The notes under the pieces: model-generated | What the model was told of the DNA's origin: nothing | Databases searched by the model: none | Seen by the model: only the letters and a program-made list of their open reading frames with translations | Made by a program: the position numbers and the translations under genes | Assembly: GCA_030248135.1 (NCBI GenBank) | Contig: JASANC010001476.1 | Coordinates: 1 to 64,000 of the forward strand | DNA length: 64,000 nt | Source: Theristus sp. LFF4_11 | Taxonomy: Eukaryota; Nematoda; Chromadorea; Monhysterida; Xyalidae | Reading direction: 5' to 3' | Shown: piece after piece, positions 1 to 12,195 of the stretch | Layout of the letters: each line of letters starts with the position of its first letter | How positions within the stretch are numbered: the stretch's first letter is position 1

Positions 1-964
1 ATTATCTAAAAATGCGGGAGACGCATATAAAAGGAGGAATATGGCCTTGTGTAAGCAGTGAAAGACTTGGCTCGACAACGCTTTTCAAGTCTCTGATGTG
101 GTACACACGGATACAAGTACATAAAAGTCATATTTTTGCGCCGCGTTTGTTGTTTAAAAGCTTGCTGAAAAGCGTAAAAACTTTGAAGTTATCTAGATAT
201 TTTTCAATTGTCCTCTTCAGTTTGGTCTAAAATCACATCATGTGCGAAATTCTGTACAGCATGGCCGAATAAATGAGGCAGTCCATCAAGGCGGGATTAG
301 TCGCTGACTAGGAGTTGTCTTTTTCAAAATTGCCAACATAATTTCCAATCATGTGTGCAAGGGAGAAAGAATGAACAGAATAATACGGATAATCCATTAG
401 TTTAAAAAAACGCGTCAAATTTGGCATACAATTTGGTTTCTGAACTTCTTTTTCTTTCATTCAAAACATCAGAGATTGCAAAACATTGCTGCATGTAGCT
501 TTATCGTTGTTGCTGACGTACGCACCGCTGTGCATACAGCAGCACCAGTGCAAAAAGTGTTGTCTTCCGTTGATTTTCACCCTTTTTACCAAACTCTTGT
601 GACAGGATAAACCGGTGAGTCATTGCCTTTGCCACAGAAGGAGACCTTGCGTTCCCAATGCCTCTGCGATACACTTTGTGCAAACCAGTGTCAGCGATCT
701 AAAGTCTGATCGTTATTTTAGTGGTTTTAGAGGTCGCTAAATGCTAGAAAAAGCAAATGTGAAAGTTTCATTTGTCTACAATGTACGAGGGTTGCCACTT
801 GCAACCGAAATAAAAAATAAACGGCGCAAAAATATGACTCTTATGTACTTGTATCCGTGTGTACCACATCAGAGACTTGAAAAGCGTTGTCGAGCCAAGT
901 CTTTCACTGCTTACACAAGGCCATATTCCTCCTTTTATATGCGTCTCCCGCATTTTTAGATAAT
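1..964. mobile_element. Non-autonomous inverted-repeat DNA element, family A copy 1
   Basis: Bases 1-143 reappear as a reverse complement at 823-964, giving terminal inverted repeats of about 142 bp around roughly 680 bp of unique interior. The ends read ATTATCTAAAAATGCG and its complement. No transposase-like reading frame is present, so it depends on another element for movement. A second member lies at 3284-5587 in the opposite orientation, and worn pieces lie near 9070-9330, 19020-19140 and 23860-24066. The target duplication cannot be read because the element begins at the window edge. Confidence 0.8.
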
Positions 965-1189
965 GATTATAAACAGTAGTTCCATGAAAAATACGCAGAA
1001 AAAAAACGTAATAAATTTGAGCACGAGACGCAGTGGTGTTTTCTCATAGTTTTCAAGATTATCAATCATTTTTTCGTTCACGCTTCGCACACGCGCATTG
1101 CGAAGAACTAACGAATCTATGTTACCTCAACGCATGTGAACTAAAAAATGAAAGATATATCTGTTTTATCTTCAATCTACGTGCATGTA

Positions 1190-1670
1190 CAGGGTGATCA
1201 AAAAGACGCCAGTTTTTGAAACGTTTCGACTGTACTAATGTCTGAAGCTGAAATCTGTACTATTTATATAGTCATTTGGTTCTTCCCATTTTTTGTGTAG
1301 AAATTTCAACCAAAAATACTACTTCTGTCAGGCACAACGGTATTTTTATCCAAAATGCTACGTTTTCACTGTTTTTTTAAATATTTTCAAGCATCCAGAT
1401 AAACGTAATCATCAACATTCATGTTTTCTTCCAACAATATCGCATCGTCATCTGTTTCACTGTCAACTGTTTCATAATTGTCTTGTTTGAGTCGTTTAAA
1501 CTGGTTCCTTATTGAGCAGGTCAACAGTGACCGGCCACTGCATCGCAAAGTTATGCAAAGGGTACCATGGGAACCCTATGGCTATAAGCGGTACAAATTT
1601 CCGCTTCAGACATTAACGCAGTCGCGATATCGAACCGTTTTAAAAATTGACGTTTTTTCTGATCACCCTG
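1190..1670. mobile_element. Tc1/mariner-type MITE with TA duplication
   Basis: The ends are CAGGGTGATCA at 1190 and TGATCACCCTG ending at 1670, each flanked by TA. The inverted similarity runs more than 100 bp inwards, including AATGTCTGAAGC on one side and its complement on the other. CAGGGTG-type ends with TA target sites are typical of Tc1/mariner elements. No transposase remains. Single ends of similar type occur near 7955-7973 and 14540. Confidence 0.75.
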
Positions 1671-1675
1671 TATAT

Positions 1676-3283
1676 TACAGTTAATGTAATATCGTAAGAC
1701 CTCATCCACATATGGGCAGCGGAAAACAAACTTTTTTACACATAACAATTTACAAAAAAATACAACCATGTGTCACATTAATTTGTGAAATAATAGATGA
1801 ACGATATCTATTATCATGATTCATGATATCTGAAAACCTCTTAATAAAATCAGGTTTGTTTAAGTTTGGTCTACTTTGAGAAATACATAGCATTTTAACT
1901 GAGAAATTATGGTATCCATATCAGCAGTTTTCTGCAGTGCCACACATGTTCGCATACGAACATGTGGCGCTAAAAATTCTCGCTTTCTGCCCCATGTATA
2001 TATCGCTGTTATTTTGTTCACAAGTGCACAATGTATGTTTTATCTGTCTTTATCAGTGCATATGGCACAGTTAGTTCAGAAAGTGTACAGTCGAATGTCA
2101 TAACATAAATTCTGCCCCAGCAGAATGTGCGATCCTACCGTACTACTTTAGTTTTTACGGTACGGTACAGCATGTTTGGACCGTACAGACTCAGTACAGA
2201 ATGCGTGGACCTCTGGGAAACCATCAAATTACATATTTATGTAATTGACACAGACCGTCACGTAATTTATGTATGACGTCACGTGTACGAATATATAAAT
2301 TGTACATACGCCATACAAAGATCGTGTCAAGACTCCCCACCGTAGATACTGTACTCTATTGGCCGAGAAGTTCACGTTAGTTTGCCTGCAAGTGTGGCAC
2401 ACTCTACTCGAGCATTCATGCATGATGCATACATATACATTGTATATATGCTCAGTTCAAGTCTCGCCCTTCTCTGCGCTCGCATATATCTTTCTTCGCT
2501 TGCATTTTTTTATTTATTTTCATCCGTTTCAGACACTATGTCTCGCTCTCGCTCATGTACTTCTGTGGATGGGCCACGCCCTTTTTTAATATGTGCGCGC
2601 GCACCCAGTTTAACACAAAGCTTCTGTGTGCGGTGCGCAACGGAAGATAATGTGTGGGGATGGTATGGTCAAGTTGAAAAGTGAGCTAACATACTGCGCA
2701 TGTCTGTGCATGGTGGTGAACATTGGGCAGCTTGAGAGTCTTCAGCTGAGGTGCAGGAACGGAGTGAATTTTTCTCGAAGCTCACGAAATTGTATAAATT
2801 AAATTATACGTAATTTAAACTGATAATTCTTGACACATCAATGTTAAAAACAATGAAAAGCAAGAAGTGGCGTGTTCAGCATGAAGCATGCAACCAACCT
2901 CTAACAGAAATTGCGTTGAATTTCTGCTGTTTAATTTTGCTTTCATTCAAATTTCGAGTGCTCATTGCACTCTGAAAAAAGGTGCCGTGTCGTACCTGCG
3001 ACTCGGCGCGGCAAACGTCCGAATGCTACGACTGGACTGCTAACAAGCGAGAGGGCCATTCATGATTTAGCCACTAACCACCGAGGGCCTCTAACGATGA
3101 TCACCCGCGTTTATTTTTACACCGTTAACGATTAAGGACTGTTCCTGGTCGCACCAAATGTCGTCGTGACGCTAAACGTTTCGGCAACTAACATACTTTT
3201 TCTCTGAACAAAACTTGACGACTTGACTTGACGATCATGGTCGACCAACCATACACCTATTTTCTTCTCCGTTGGCCAATGAA
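1676..3283. other. AT-rich intergenic DNA, no gene seen
   Basis: Short open frames on both strands show no recognisable domain, no coding-like base composition and no consistent splice pattern. I see no repeat shared with the rest of the window here. Confidence 0.5.
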
Positions 3284-3745
3284 ATTATCTAAAAATGCGT
3301 GAGACGCATATAAAAGGAGGAATATGGCCTTGTGTAAGCAGTGAAAGACTTGGCTCGACAACGCTTTTCAAGTATCTGATGTGGTACACACGGATAAAAG
3401 TACATAAGAGTCATATTTTTGCGCCGTTTATTTATGATTTCGGTTGCACATGGCAACCCTCGTACTTTGTATTGTAGACAAATGACCTTTCACATTTGCG
3501 GATTTCGGGCATTTAGCGACCACTAAAACTACTAAAATAACAATCAGACTTTAGCTCGCTGACACTGGTTTGTTCAGGACAAATTGTATCGCAGAAGCAT
3601 TGCGGAACGCAAGGTCTCCTGTGGCAAAGGCAATGACTCACGGGACAGACGGTTTATCCTGCCACACTAGTTGAAGGTGACACCGGTAAAAAAGGTGAAA
3701 ATCAACGGAAGACAACTCCTTTTTGTCACTGGTGCTGGTGTGTAC

Positions 3746-5003
3746 TATAGATGGTATACTATTGGTTGATTATTCATTAGTTGACGAATGAATAATGGGG
3801 TTTTTAAATTATTTGAATAATACTATTTTGAATAATGAGTAATGGGCCCATTATTCAAATAGTACTATTAATGACGAATGAATAATGCAAACAAAAAGAT
3901 TAGACTTGTTTAAAACAAGTTGCACAAGTTGCAAAAGTTTTTGTGCTCAGAACACACCTTGATTGACCACACCAACCTCGCATTTTGTGATACCTCATGA
4001 GCGCTGAAAAGTAACAAAAAACATGTACACTGACAGGAAGGTACTGAAATCTGGTGCAACAAAACAAACTTATGAAACTAAAAATGAATTTGCGGTTGAT
4101 TTGTTTTGTTTGTTTATGCAGTACGTCAAAATTGTATCATGTTTTTTCCGCATTTGTACCATGGGCCACCAGAAACCTGCATATTGCACTACTTGTTTTG
4201 TACTTTACTCGCAAATTCGTAATATCTGTGCAAAATTCAACACATTTTTTGAAATCCTGAGTGAATTTCAGTTTGGAAAAGTAGAAGAATCGTTCAATTT
4301 GGTCTTATATAACTTGAGATACAGCCATTTTTGTCCAGAAATCAAAAAATCAACAAACACAAAATGAAAGGAAATCATGCGAGGGGGGTTGTTTTGTATG
4401 TGGCATACACACATACGTATGTGAGAATTATGCACCCCTCACGCGTAAAGTCACAAGAGACAGTGTTATGTTTCTCTCTGTTGTTGTTGTGTTTATCTGT
4501 GTGCACACACGACAAGCAACGGTTAAATGGCTATATCTTCTACACCGTTTATCCGTTTGAACTGAAATTTGGATATGTTATACCTGTACACCTAACAACT
4601 GTCGCCAATTAGTTTTATCCTGAACCGATTGGGAAAGCAGACGTTAGGGCCTTTAGTTATAATTGAACGTTTTGTTTACTTTTATCAGTGTTGATTTGTT
4701 TAAAATAGTGATTTGCACTTAATCCTCTCCGCCATTGATGATTTGCACCTACAGTAGCACCTACACCTGTAATTCGATAACTAAAACATGAATGTGTTAG
4801 GGTAAAAAATACAGGGTGGCAGGTAAAAGTCAATGAACAATCGTTCATTATTCATTAATCATCTACTATCGGCAAATTATTCATGTGAATAATGAATAAT
4901 TTGAAAAATTACGTGAATAATACTATTTGAATAATATATTACTCATTCATCATTCATTATTCAAACACAGAGTTTGACGAATGAATTATTCATACCATCT
5001 ATA
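3746..5003. mobile_element. hAT-like non-autonomous element nested in family A copy 2
   Basis: The ends are TATAGATGGTAT and ATACCATCTATA, flanked on both sides by the exact 8-bp direct repeat GTGTGTAC (3738-3745 and 5004-5011). Family A copy 1 lacks the insertion at the matching place, so it acts as an empty site. Subterminal GAATGAATAAT-type motifs are repeated many times in both orientations, as is common for hAT ends. 8-bp duplications are a mark of hAT and a few other superfamilies. The interior shows only short frames without a transposase signature. Confidence 0.8.
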
Positions 5004-5184
5004 GTGTGTACACAGCGGTGCGTACGTTAACAACAACGAAAAAGCTACATGCAACAATGTTTTGCAATCTCTAATTTTTCTGTTTTTGCACAGAATTTAC
5101 AGAATTTCGCACATGGCGTGATTTTAGATTAAATCGAAGAGAACAATTAAAAAATAACTTCAAAGTTTTACGCTTTTCAGCAAA

Positions 5185-5440
5185 ACGAAAACGAAAACGA
5201 AAACTTTCGGATTCGCTGCCCTCCGGGGATATAGCGACCGCAGGCCACCGAAACCGAAATCGGGCTAAGATCACTGGTGCCCCCAGGACAGAGCGGGGCT
5301 TAGAGGCTGCCCCCCTCACATGCCGAGGGTATTGGTTCCACGGGATGGTGAGCCGTCCATTCCCCAATCCCACCGGAGTTTGGTACCTTCGGGTTTCCGG
5401 AATCGGTGGGGGGGGGGCGTGCTTCAAAAAAAAACAAACA
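5185..5440 (+). mobile_element. Retroposon-like insertion with A-rich tail
   Basis: This GC-rich block is absent from the matching point of family A copy 1. It ends in an A-rich run (AAAAAAAAACAAACAAA) directly before the resumed family A sequence, which suggests a SINE or a truncated LINE 3' end. The family is not identified. Confidence 0.45.
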
Positions 5441-5649
5441 AACGCGGCGCAAAAATATGACCCTTATGTACTTGTATCCGTGTGTACCACATCAGATACT
5501 TGAAAAGCGTTGTCGAGCCAAGTCTTTCACTGCTTACACAAGGCCATATTCCTCCTTTTATATGCGTCTCACGCATTTTTAGATAATATTCTGACTTTTA
5601 CATAAGCCCCGAAGGTCGGACCAAAATCACAATTCGTTGGTCACACATT

Positions 5650-6997
5650 CTTCTAAACCCCGGACAACTCAGGTTTTTCATTTTTCGTTTTTAGGCCGAT
5701 TTCTCCTATGCCATTTCTACGGCCGATTCCCCAAAATCGTCACGATTCAGTACCTAGAATCGCTCACAAAAGAAAAACTGACCCAAAAGCCGTGATCGGC
5801 GTAATGAATTACCATGGAAAACACCGTTTTCTTGTTTTTCATTTCTGGACCGGTTTCGCTAAATTCCACGGCCGATTCACCATAAATCGTCACGATTCAG
5901 TATCTAGAGTTGCTCATACAAGAAAACTAACCCAAAATCCGTGATCAGCACATTGAATTACCCTGGAAAAACCGTTTTCTCGTTTTTCATTTCTGGACCG
6001 ATTTCGCCAATTTCCACGGCCGATTCGCCCGAAATCGTCACGATTCAGTATCTAAAGTTGCTCACGTAAGAAAACTAACCCAAAATTTGTGATCAGCGGA
6101 TTGAATTACCCTGGAAAACACCCGTTTCTTGTTTTTCGTTCCTGGACCAATTTCGCCAACTTCCACGGCCGATTCGCCCGAAATCGTCACGATTCAGCAT
6201 CTAGAGTTGCTCACGTAAGAAAACTAACCCAAAATTCGTGATCAGCGCATTGAATTACCCTGGAAAACACCCTTTTCTTGTTTTTCGTTTCTGGACCGAT
6301 TTCGCCAACTTCCACGGCCGATTCGCCCGAAATCGTTACGATTCAGCATCTAGAGTTGCTCACGTAAGAAAACTAACCCAAAATCCGTGATCAGCGCATT
6401 GAATTACCCTGGAAAACACGCTTTTCTTGTTTTTCGTTTCTGGACCGATTTCGCCAACTTCCACGCCCGATTCGCCCGAAATCGTCACGATTCAGCGTCT
6501 AGAGTTGCTCACGTAAGAAAACTAACCCAAAATTCGTGATCAGCGCATTGAATTACCCTGGAAAACACCCTTTTCTTGTTTTTCGTTTCTGGACCGATTT
6601 CGCCAACTTCCACGGCCGATTCGCCCGAAATCGTCACGATTCAGCATCTAGAGTTGCTCACGTAAGAAAACTAACCCAAAATTCGTGATCAGCGCATTGA
6701 ATTACCCTGGAAAACACCCTTTTCTTGTTTTTCGTTTCTGGACCGATTTCGCCAATTTCCACGGCCGATTCGCCCGAAATCGTCACGATTCAGCATCTAG
6801 AGTTGCTCGCGTAAGAAAACTAACCCAAAATTCGTGATCAGCGCATTGAATTACCCTGGAAAACACCCTTTTCATGTTTTTCGTTTCTGGACCGATTTCG
6901 CCAACTTCCACGGCCGATTCGCCCGAAATCGTCACGATTCAGCATCTAGAGTTGCTCACGTAAGAAAACTATCCCAAAATCCGTGATCAGCGTATTG
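5650..6997. repeat. Satellite array, 149-bp unit, about nine copies
   Basis: The landmark GAATTACCCTGG recurs at 5955, 6103, 6252, 6401, 6550, 6699 and 6848, with degenerate forms at 5806 and 6997, giving spacings of 148-149 bp. Outer left units are more diverged than central ones, as expected for an array homogenised from the middle. Open frames inside it are phase artefacts of the repeat. Confidence 0.92.
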
Positions 6998-7007
6998 AAT
7001 TCCTACG

Positions 7008-7575
7008 GACTAAACATTTCTGCTATTTTTCGTAGCTCAGACAAAATTTGTAAGACTGAAAAAATGATACCCAGTCAAAATGCTACGAATTTTCAAAAAA
7101 TGCACAATTTTGACCCAAAAAATGCCCGGGCAAAAAATAAACAAAATTTTCAAAATCTACGGATGAATTTACCCGAGGAAAAATTCTTGTTCAACTGTGA
7201 AAGTGTCCCAGCTAAAAATTGAAAGGGCGAACACTTAAAACCAGGTGACAACCCTGCGAACTTTCAAAAAAGCCCAATTTTTACCCCAAAAAGGGGTCGG
7301 GGCAAAAAATTAACTCATTTTTCCAAATCTACGGATGAAATTACCCTAGGAAACATTTTTCTTCAACTGTGAAAGTGTCCCAGCTAAAAATGGAAAGGGC
7401 GAACACTTGAAACCCGGTGAAAACGCTGCGAACTTTCAAAAATGCCCAAATTTTTACCCAAAAAAGTGGTCGGGGCAAAAAATTAACCCATTTTTCCAAA
7501 TCTACGGATGAAATTACCCCAGGAAACATTCTTGCTAGACTGTGAACGTGTCGCAGGTAAAAACTGAAAGCGCGA
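7008..7575. repeat. Satellite array, 172-bp unit, about three copies
   Basis: TCAACTGTGAAAGTG-type sequence recurs near 7191, 7363 and 7535, a 172-bp period. The array abuts the 149-bp satellite. Both units share a block like GAATTACCC-GGAAA-CTTGTT, so they may be distant relatives. Confidence 0.85.
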
Positions 7576-8377
7576 ACACATGTTGATTACATACCAGAAA
7601 AAAAAAGAGATAGAAAAATAAGTAACACTGTTTTCAGAATAGGTTTTTCGTGTCTACAGCGTATGAAAAGTAGTCGGATAAAAATTTTTTCGCGGCTCCA
7701 AGCACAACTTTGGGTGTTCGTTTCGTGTGCACAGAACCAAGTTTGTGGCTTATACTATGCTCGCTGGAGGAAGCGAGCAAATTTGAAAAACGCGCGCGAG
7801 AGGATAACGGCTCATATAATGCGTGATGCGCTGTCCGCTCGCTGACGCTCGCTCGCGCATCCGCATGATTAAGAGTGGGTAGGTGTTTGACGCGTTATTG
7901 CTCGAGTCGTTACCGTTGAACCATATTTATGCTAGTTGTGTTGAACCCACTACTTTTGAAACACCCTGTATACATAGAAGTACAGAAATGTGGGCCTGGG
8001 CTTACATGCATATGCAATGTGTGTATGTATAGTTTTAAAACTTTTATTTGCATGAAACAAAGTTTTTTAAAACCGTATCTCTTCTTGGCCAATGGCCACT
8101 TCTATGTGTTCAGTTATGATGTCATTTGGCCCCATACACACTGCCTGTAATAAATTATGAACCGATATCATTACTGTCCATTAGTTACAAAAAGCAAGTG
8201 AACGGCTCGCAAAATTTATGGCTAAGTAGAAAAATACGAATTTGATGAAGTCATTTATAACGGCTTGAGAGCAAATGTTGGCTGACACTGGAACCTGACT
8301 GCCAACCATAAACTCGTTCTGAAGAGCAACGCAACCACACACGTCGATCGGGTGTGTTTTCGCGTTTTCGCTTCAAT
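7576..8377. other. Intergenic DNA, no gene seen
   Basis: It contains a single Tc1/mariner-like end (complement of TACAGGGTGTTTCAAAAG near 7955-7973) without a partner and a CG-rich stretch at about 7785-7860. No coding potential is recognised. Confidence 0.45.
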
Positions 8378-8607
8378 TATTGTGGATTTATTCAAACGTG
8401 TCCGGGCTAAAATGACGTCATTTGCTTTAAAACGCCCGTTTGTCAAAGTACAGCCACTAAAATTTCAGCTTGGTGTGGCTGATTGGACATTCACCATTTG
8501 TTCACGGGAAGAAATCGGCTAAACGGAAAGTCTGGTATGCTGTGAACGACAAGCCCATGTTTTGCGGCACATGACGTCATTTCAATGGGACACGTTTGAA
8601 AAAATAA
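8378..8607. mobile_element. MITE family C copy 1
   Basis: About 230 bp with inverted ends of the type TTATTCAAACGTGTCC and GGACACGTTTGAA. Two TGACGTCA-type motifs lie just inside the ends. Close copies occur at 13394-13620 and 58491-58720. There is no coding capacity. Confidence 0.7.
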
Positions 8608-9069
8608 GTCGTACAAACAGTCCACAGTCAGATGGAGACGTTTTATTTTTTCAGTTTTTTTTGCGTTTTTTTGGTAAAACGAACCACAAATTCAAGCTAA
8701 GCAGGTAATCATTTTTAAAAAAGTTCTGGCTTATAACAACGCCACATGGCACTTTAAAACCGCCAGTTGGCATTTTTAAACAACCGACCAGATAGAAAAA
8801 TCCCTGTTGTGAACAACAACAAAAACTCTTTGAGCACACATTGTTTGGATCGTTAAAAAAGACAATACATGGCTATGGATTGATCAAACGAAAAACGACA
8901 GCTTTTCAGTATCCCACACTTTATGACAATTGAATCACTGAACCTCGAAATGGCAATATGGATCTTGATTCGAGTACTAAGGTTTGTTTTACTGGCGAAA
9001 CACTGTGAGAAACGTGTGGTCGCGTTTGGAAAATTGACAAACGAAGGCGAGTTTTTTTAAAGTGGTACG

Positions 9070-9330
9070 GAATGGCCGAGTAAACATGGCAGCTTTTTTC
9101 AGGGTGCAAGGAAAGCGCGAAATTTGAATGAAAGAAAACAGCCGTTCAGAAACCCAATTGTGTGTCAAATTTGACGTGGTTTTTAAACCAATTGATTCAT
9201 CGTGCTATTCTGGTCATTCTTTCTCCCTTGCACACCATTCTCGAAAAACACAACTCCTAGTCTGTGACTAATACCGCCTTGAGGGAGAATACAAGGACTG
9301 CCTTATTTATTCGGCCATACCATATACAAA
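9070..9330. mobile_element. Worn fragment of family A interior
   Basis: Read in reverse, this matches copy 1 between about 250 and 475. Shared blocks include the start of the cattern GCCGAATAAATGAGGCAG, a TAGGAGTTGT block and a GGGAGAAAGAATGA block. The terminal repeats are missing. Confidence 0.55.
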
Positions 9331-11175
9331 AATGTATTTTGCCATATGAGCCGAAATAATCGAGTATCAAAAGAGTTTATGACACTGAATAACAACAAGC
9401 GCCTCCATTTGAATTCAAAGACAAAAAAACACTCGTTCAAGCAATAGCAATAAAATGAAATAAAAACATGGCAGTTTCCCTTCTAAATTAAAGGACCGTT
9501 TTGGTAGAAACGAAATCGTGATACATTATTGATGACGTCTCAATAAACGAGCGAAAAAATCAACGGGGGTGTGCCCGTTTCACAGAAAAAAGAAACGGAA
9601 AACAAAACCCTTAGACAGCCAGCAGCTACTGTAACGTGAAAAAAAATAGAAAAAAAAACAAAACAAAATAGTTGGAAGGCAACCTTATCAGATTTCGGAT
9701 GGCTAAAAACAGTCGTTGTAACGTTTCTATTGTGCCATATCGTGCATACGCAAATCGGTGACGCGCGAATCGCTTTGCGGCGACATCGTTAGTGAGATAA
9801 AAAATAGCCGGCCTGTGCGCGTACCATGGCCTGGAGACCTTCATCAAGAATTATCGTCCGTGTCGCGCGCCGGGGTCATTTCAGCTACAAAAGCGTGCCA
9901 TTTTTTTCGGTCTGATCTTGCGAAGCAATTTTTCTCGCGGTCATCGTGATTTACTCCGCCTTTTCAAGTAAAACGCCAAAACATAACAACAAAACTGCAA
10001 TCAAAGTCAAATGGGCGCGTTGCAGTTGCTGCATACATACTGTACTTGAGCAAAAAAAATAAATAAGCGATTATGAGTCTCTTGTTGTTTGTGTCCATCT
10101 TCGGGGGTGGCAACGATGGAGAAGCGGAAAATTGCGGACATTTATTTCGCTCGTTTATGTTTTCCCTGGATGGGCACTAATAAAACTCTGTATCACTTGT
10201 TCTTCCAGAAAGGATTTTAAGGAGCTTCGGTGGTGTTTGTGTACTGTCAAAGAAGCTGAAACATCAAGCTTGATTTTCAGCAAATAAATTGATTTGCACT
10301 TTGCCGGTGCCGTGCTGAGCGAGCCACGTACCCCCGTTCTCCAACCTTTTCCTGCACACCAGAAAAGGTTGCAGTCAAAAAAAACCGATGATGTACGTCA
10401 TGCACAGCATGTGCGCACTTGGTTCTTGCTTGCTAAAGGGACAAACTAAACCCACGACACCGGTATACAAGCATGTGTCTATGTAACTGTTGTATGTAGC
10501 TTTTGGTTTTCTCGTTCGAAAAAAAACTGGAAATGAAAATGAATGCCACACACCTTGTCGCCAATGGTCGCAAACTAAAATAGACTCTCCCTGTATACAG
10601 GCGTGTTTTCCTGGTGCGAAACTCGCAAGGGAATTTTTGGGAATACTGCCTTACATACATAGCCGATATTATGAAGTGCAGTTACTTTCAGGCACCACCA
10701 CGGCGGCCACCCACACCCTCGGTGTTGTGTGCCATTTGTGTGCGGGTTTTTTTCCAACGTCGTTTTGGGTTTGTTTTTCAAGAAACTTATTTCCACAATC
10801 ACAATGTCTATACTTCGCGGTTATAAGCCAATGGCGTTTTTGCGACGACTGGTAATGTGGACCACTTTTATAGCGCAACACCGAGGATACACAGACATGC
10901 ACCATTTATAAAGCGCTGATTGCTTTTCTAGACCGACACGTGCAGGATGAATGTGGCACATGAGACAGTCTGGGGGACTCGCATGCAAGCAAGCGCAATA
11001 GGCTTCGTTTTACTTTTTTTCGCCGCAACAACGAAATGCATTGTAAATCGTTAACTTTTAAGATCACTCTTCGCGATTGAATCCATCTATCGCGATATAA
11101 ACTGAAATACGAATGTAACGACCGAAAACAGAAATAGCAGAGGTATCTGCAACGCATCCACTATAAAACGTTGCG
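9331..11175. other. Intergenic DNA, no gene seen
   Basis: Several overlapping frames occur on both strands near 10430-10910, but none has a recognisable domain, signal sequence or splice continuity. They look like chance frames. Confidence 0.4.
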
Positions 11176-11420
11176 AGCCGCCAATTGCAGTACCGCGCAC
11201 GAACATTATCGCCACATTACAATTGTGCATCCATACAATCAGCAATCGATTGTGTGTCAACTTTGCGACTGCTGGTAATTGTGCCTGCATGCATGCAACT
11301 TTGCCACAAACAATGCACGTTATAAGATGCAGCCGCAACTTTGCCACTACAGGGTGTTTGTTGCTTTCACACAATTCTGCTATTTCTGACAGCCGCATTA
11401 AAGAACACTGAAATAAACAG
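11176..11420. repeat. Dispersed repeat of about 250 bp, copy 1
   Basis: Nearly identical to 40434-40690, from CCAATTGCAGTACCGCGC to AACACTGAAATAAAC. Neither copy has clear inverted ends or an A-tail, so the class is open. The second copy has an extra 6-bp GGTATA-type difference near its middle. Confidence 0.75.
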
Positions 11421-11729
11421 ATTTTAGTGGGGAAAGTAACTCAAAATGCCGTATGATGTGCCTGGATTTGTGTATAACTTTTACAAAATGAAACGCATTA
11501 AAATTTTCAACGTACAAAGGTTAAAATTTTCAACGTACAAGTCCACATGCACATGATAAACGTCGTTTGAATGGAAGGCAAAGTTCATCCATATGACGCT
11601 AATTTGGATACCGCAAGCGACACACTCATGGGTTGCACACGCATTCATAAAAGTTTTTTCCGCAGCAAAGAAACAAATTGCAAACAAAGTACGTATGAAA
11701 GCATACATGAATGTTATATACCGAGAGTA

Positions 11730-12195
11730 CCGTATTACCCCCATTAAACCCCCCCCCCACCATTAATCCCCCCCCCCACCAATAAACCCCCACCCCCCCC
11801 CGACCAGTTTCCAAATAATCCCCCCCCCCCACAAATAATCCCCCATGGGGGTTAATTGGAAACCTGTTTGAAACACATACCCAGCGAATTCAGTGGCTGA
11901 ATGCAGTGACATTGGTGAAATTGTGGTACCAAAGGCCCCAAATGGATGAGTTAATGGTAATTTCATTACAAAAGGCTGTTACAAAAGGAAATCTCTGTGA
12001 AAAGTAGAAGTTTCTGCAATTTTCTTGCCTGTCATGCAAGGTATTTTTGCCATTTTTCAACAAAACCCCCACCCCTAGAAATGTTTGTATAATAAACCCC
12101 CCCCCCCACCAATAATCCCCCCCACCAATAAACCCCCACCCCTAAAAGTCGCTGACGTATTAATCCCCCATGGGGGTTTATTGGGGGTAATACGG
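11730..12195 (+). mobile_element. G-run/C-run MITE, copy 1 (TA duplication)
   Basis: The type description for the family: ends CCGTATTAC and GTAATACGG, flanked by TA. Both subterminal regions consist of homopolymer C runs (G runs on the other strand) of about 4-9 bases separated by AATAAA/ACCAATAA-type spacers. A unique core of about 250 bp contains CCCAGCGAATTCAGTGGCTG-like sequence. A CCATGG-centred palindrome marks the junctions. The core gives a similar open frame in several copies, but C-run lengths differ between copies and shift it, so it is not coding. The TA duplication is proven at the copy at 33961-34425. Confidence 0.92.

Larger units (their letters stand above)
3284..5587. mobile_element. 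Family A inverted-repeat element, copy 2, with nested insertions
   Basis: The 142-bp terminal repeats of copy 1 recur at 3284-3425 and, inverted, at about 5445-5587. The interior matches copy 1 in reverse: 3470-3735 corresponds to the complement of copy 1 from about 790 back to 560, and 5012-5185 to the complement of about 520 back to 160. It is longer than copy 1 because of two insertions, a DNA element at 3746-5003 and a retroposon-like segment at about 5185-5440. Confidence 0.8.

Noticed and set aside
12..230. Repeated small frame MRETHIKGGIWPCVSSERLG
   Set aside because: It lies in the terminal inverted repeats of family A and appears wherever the repeat does; no evidence of translation.
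5650..6997. CRISPR array
   Set aside because: The 149-bp units are full tandem repeats without variable spacers, in an animal genome.
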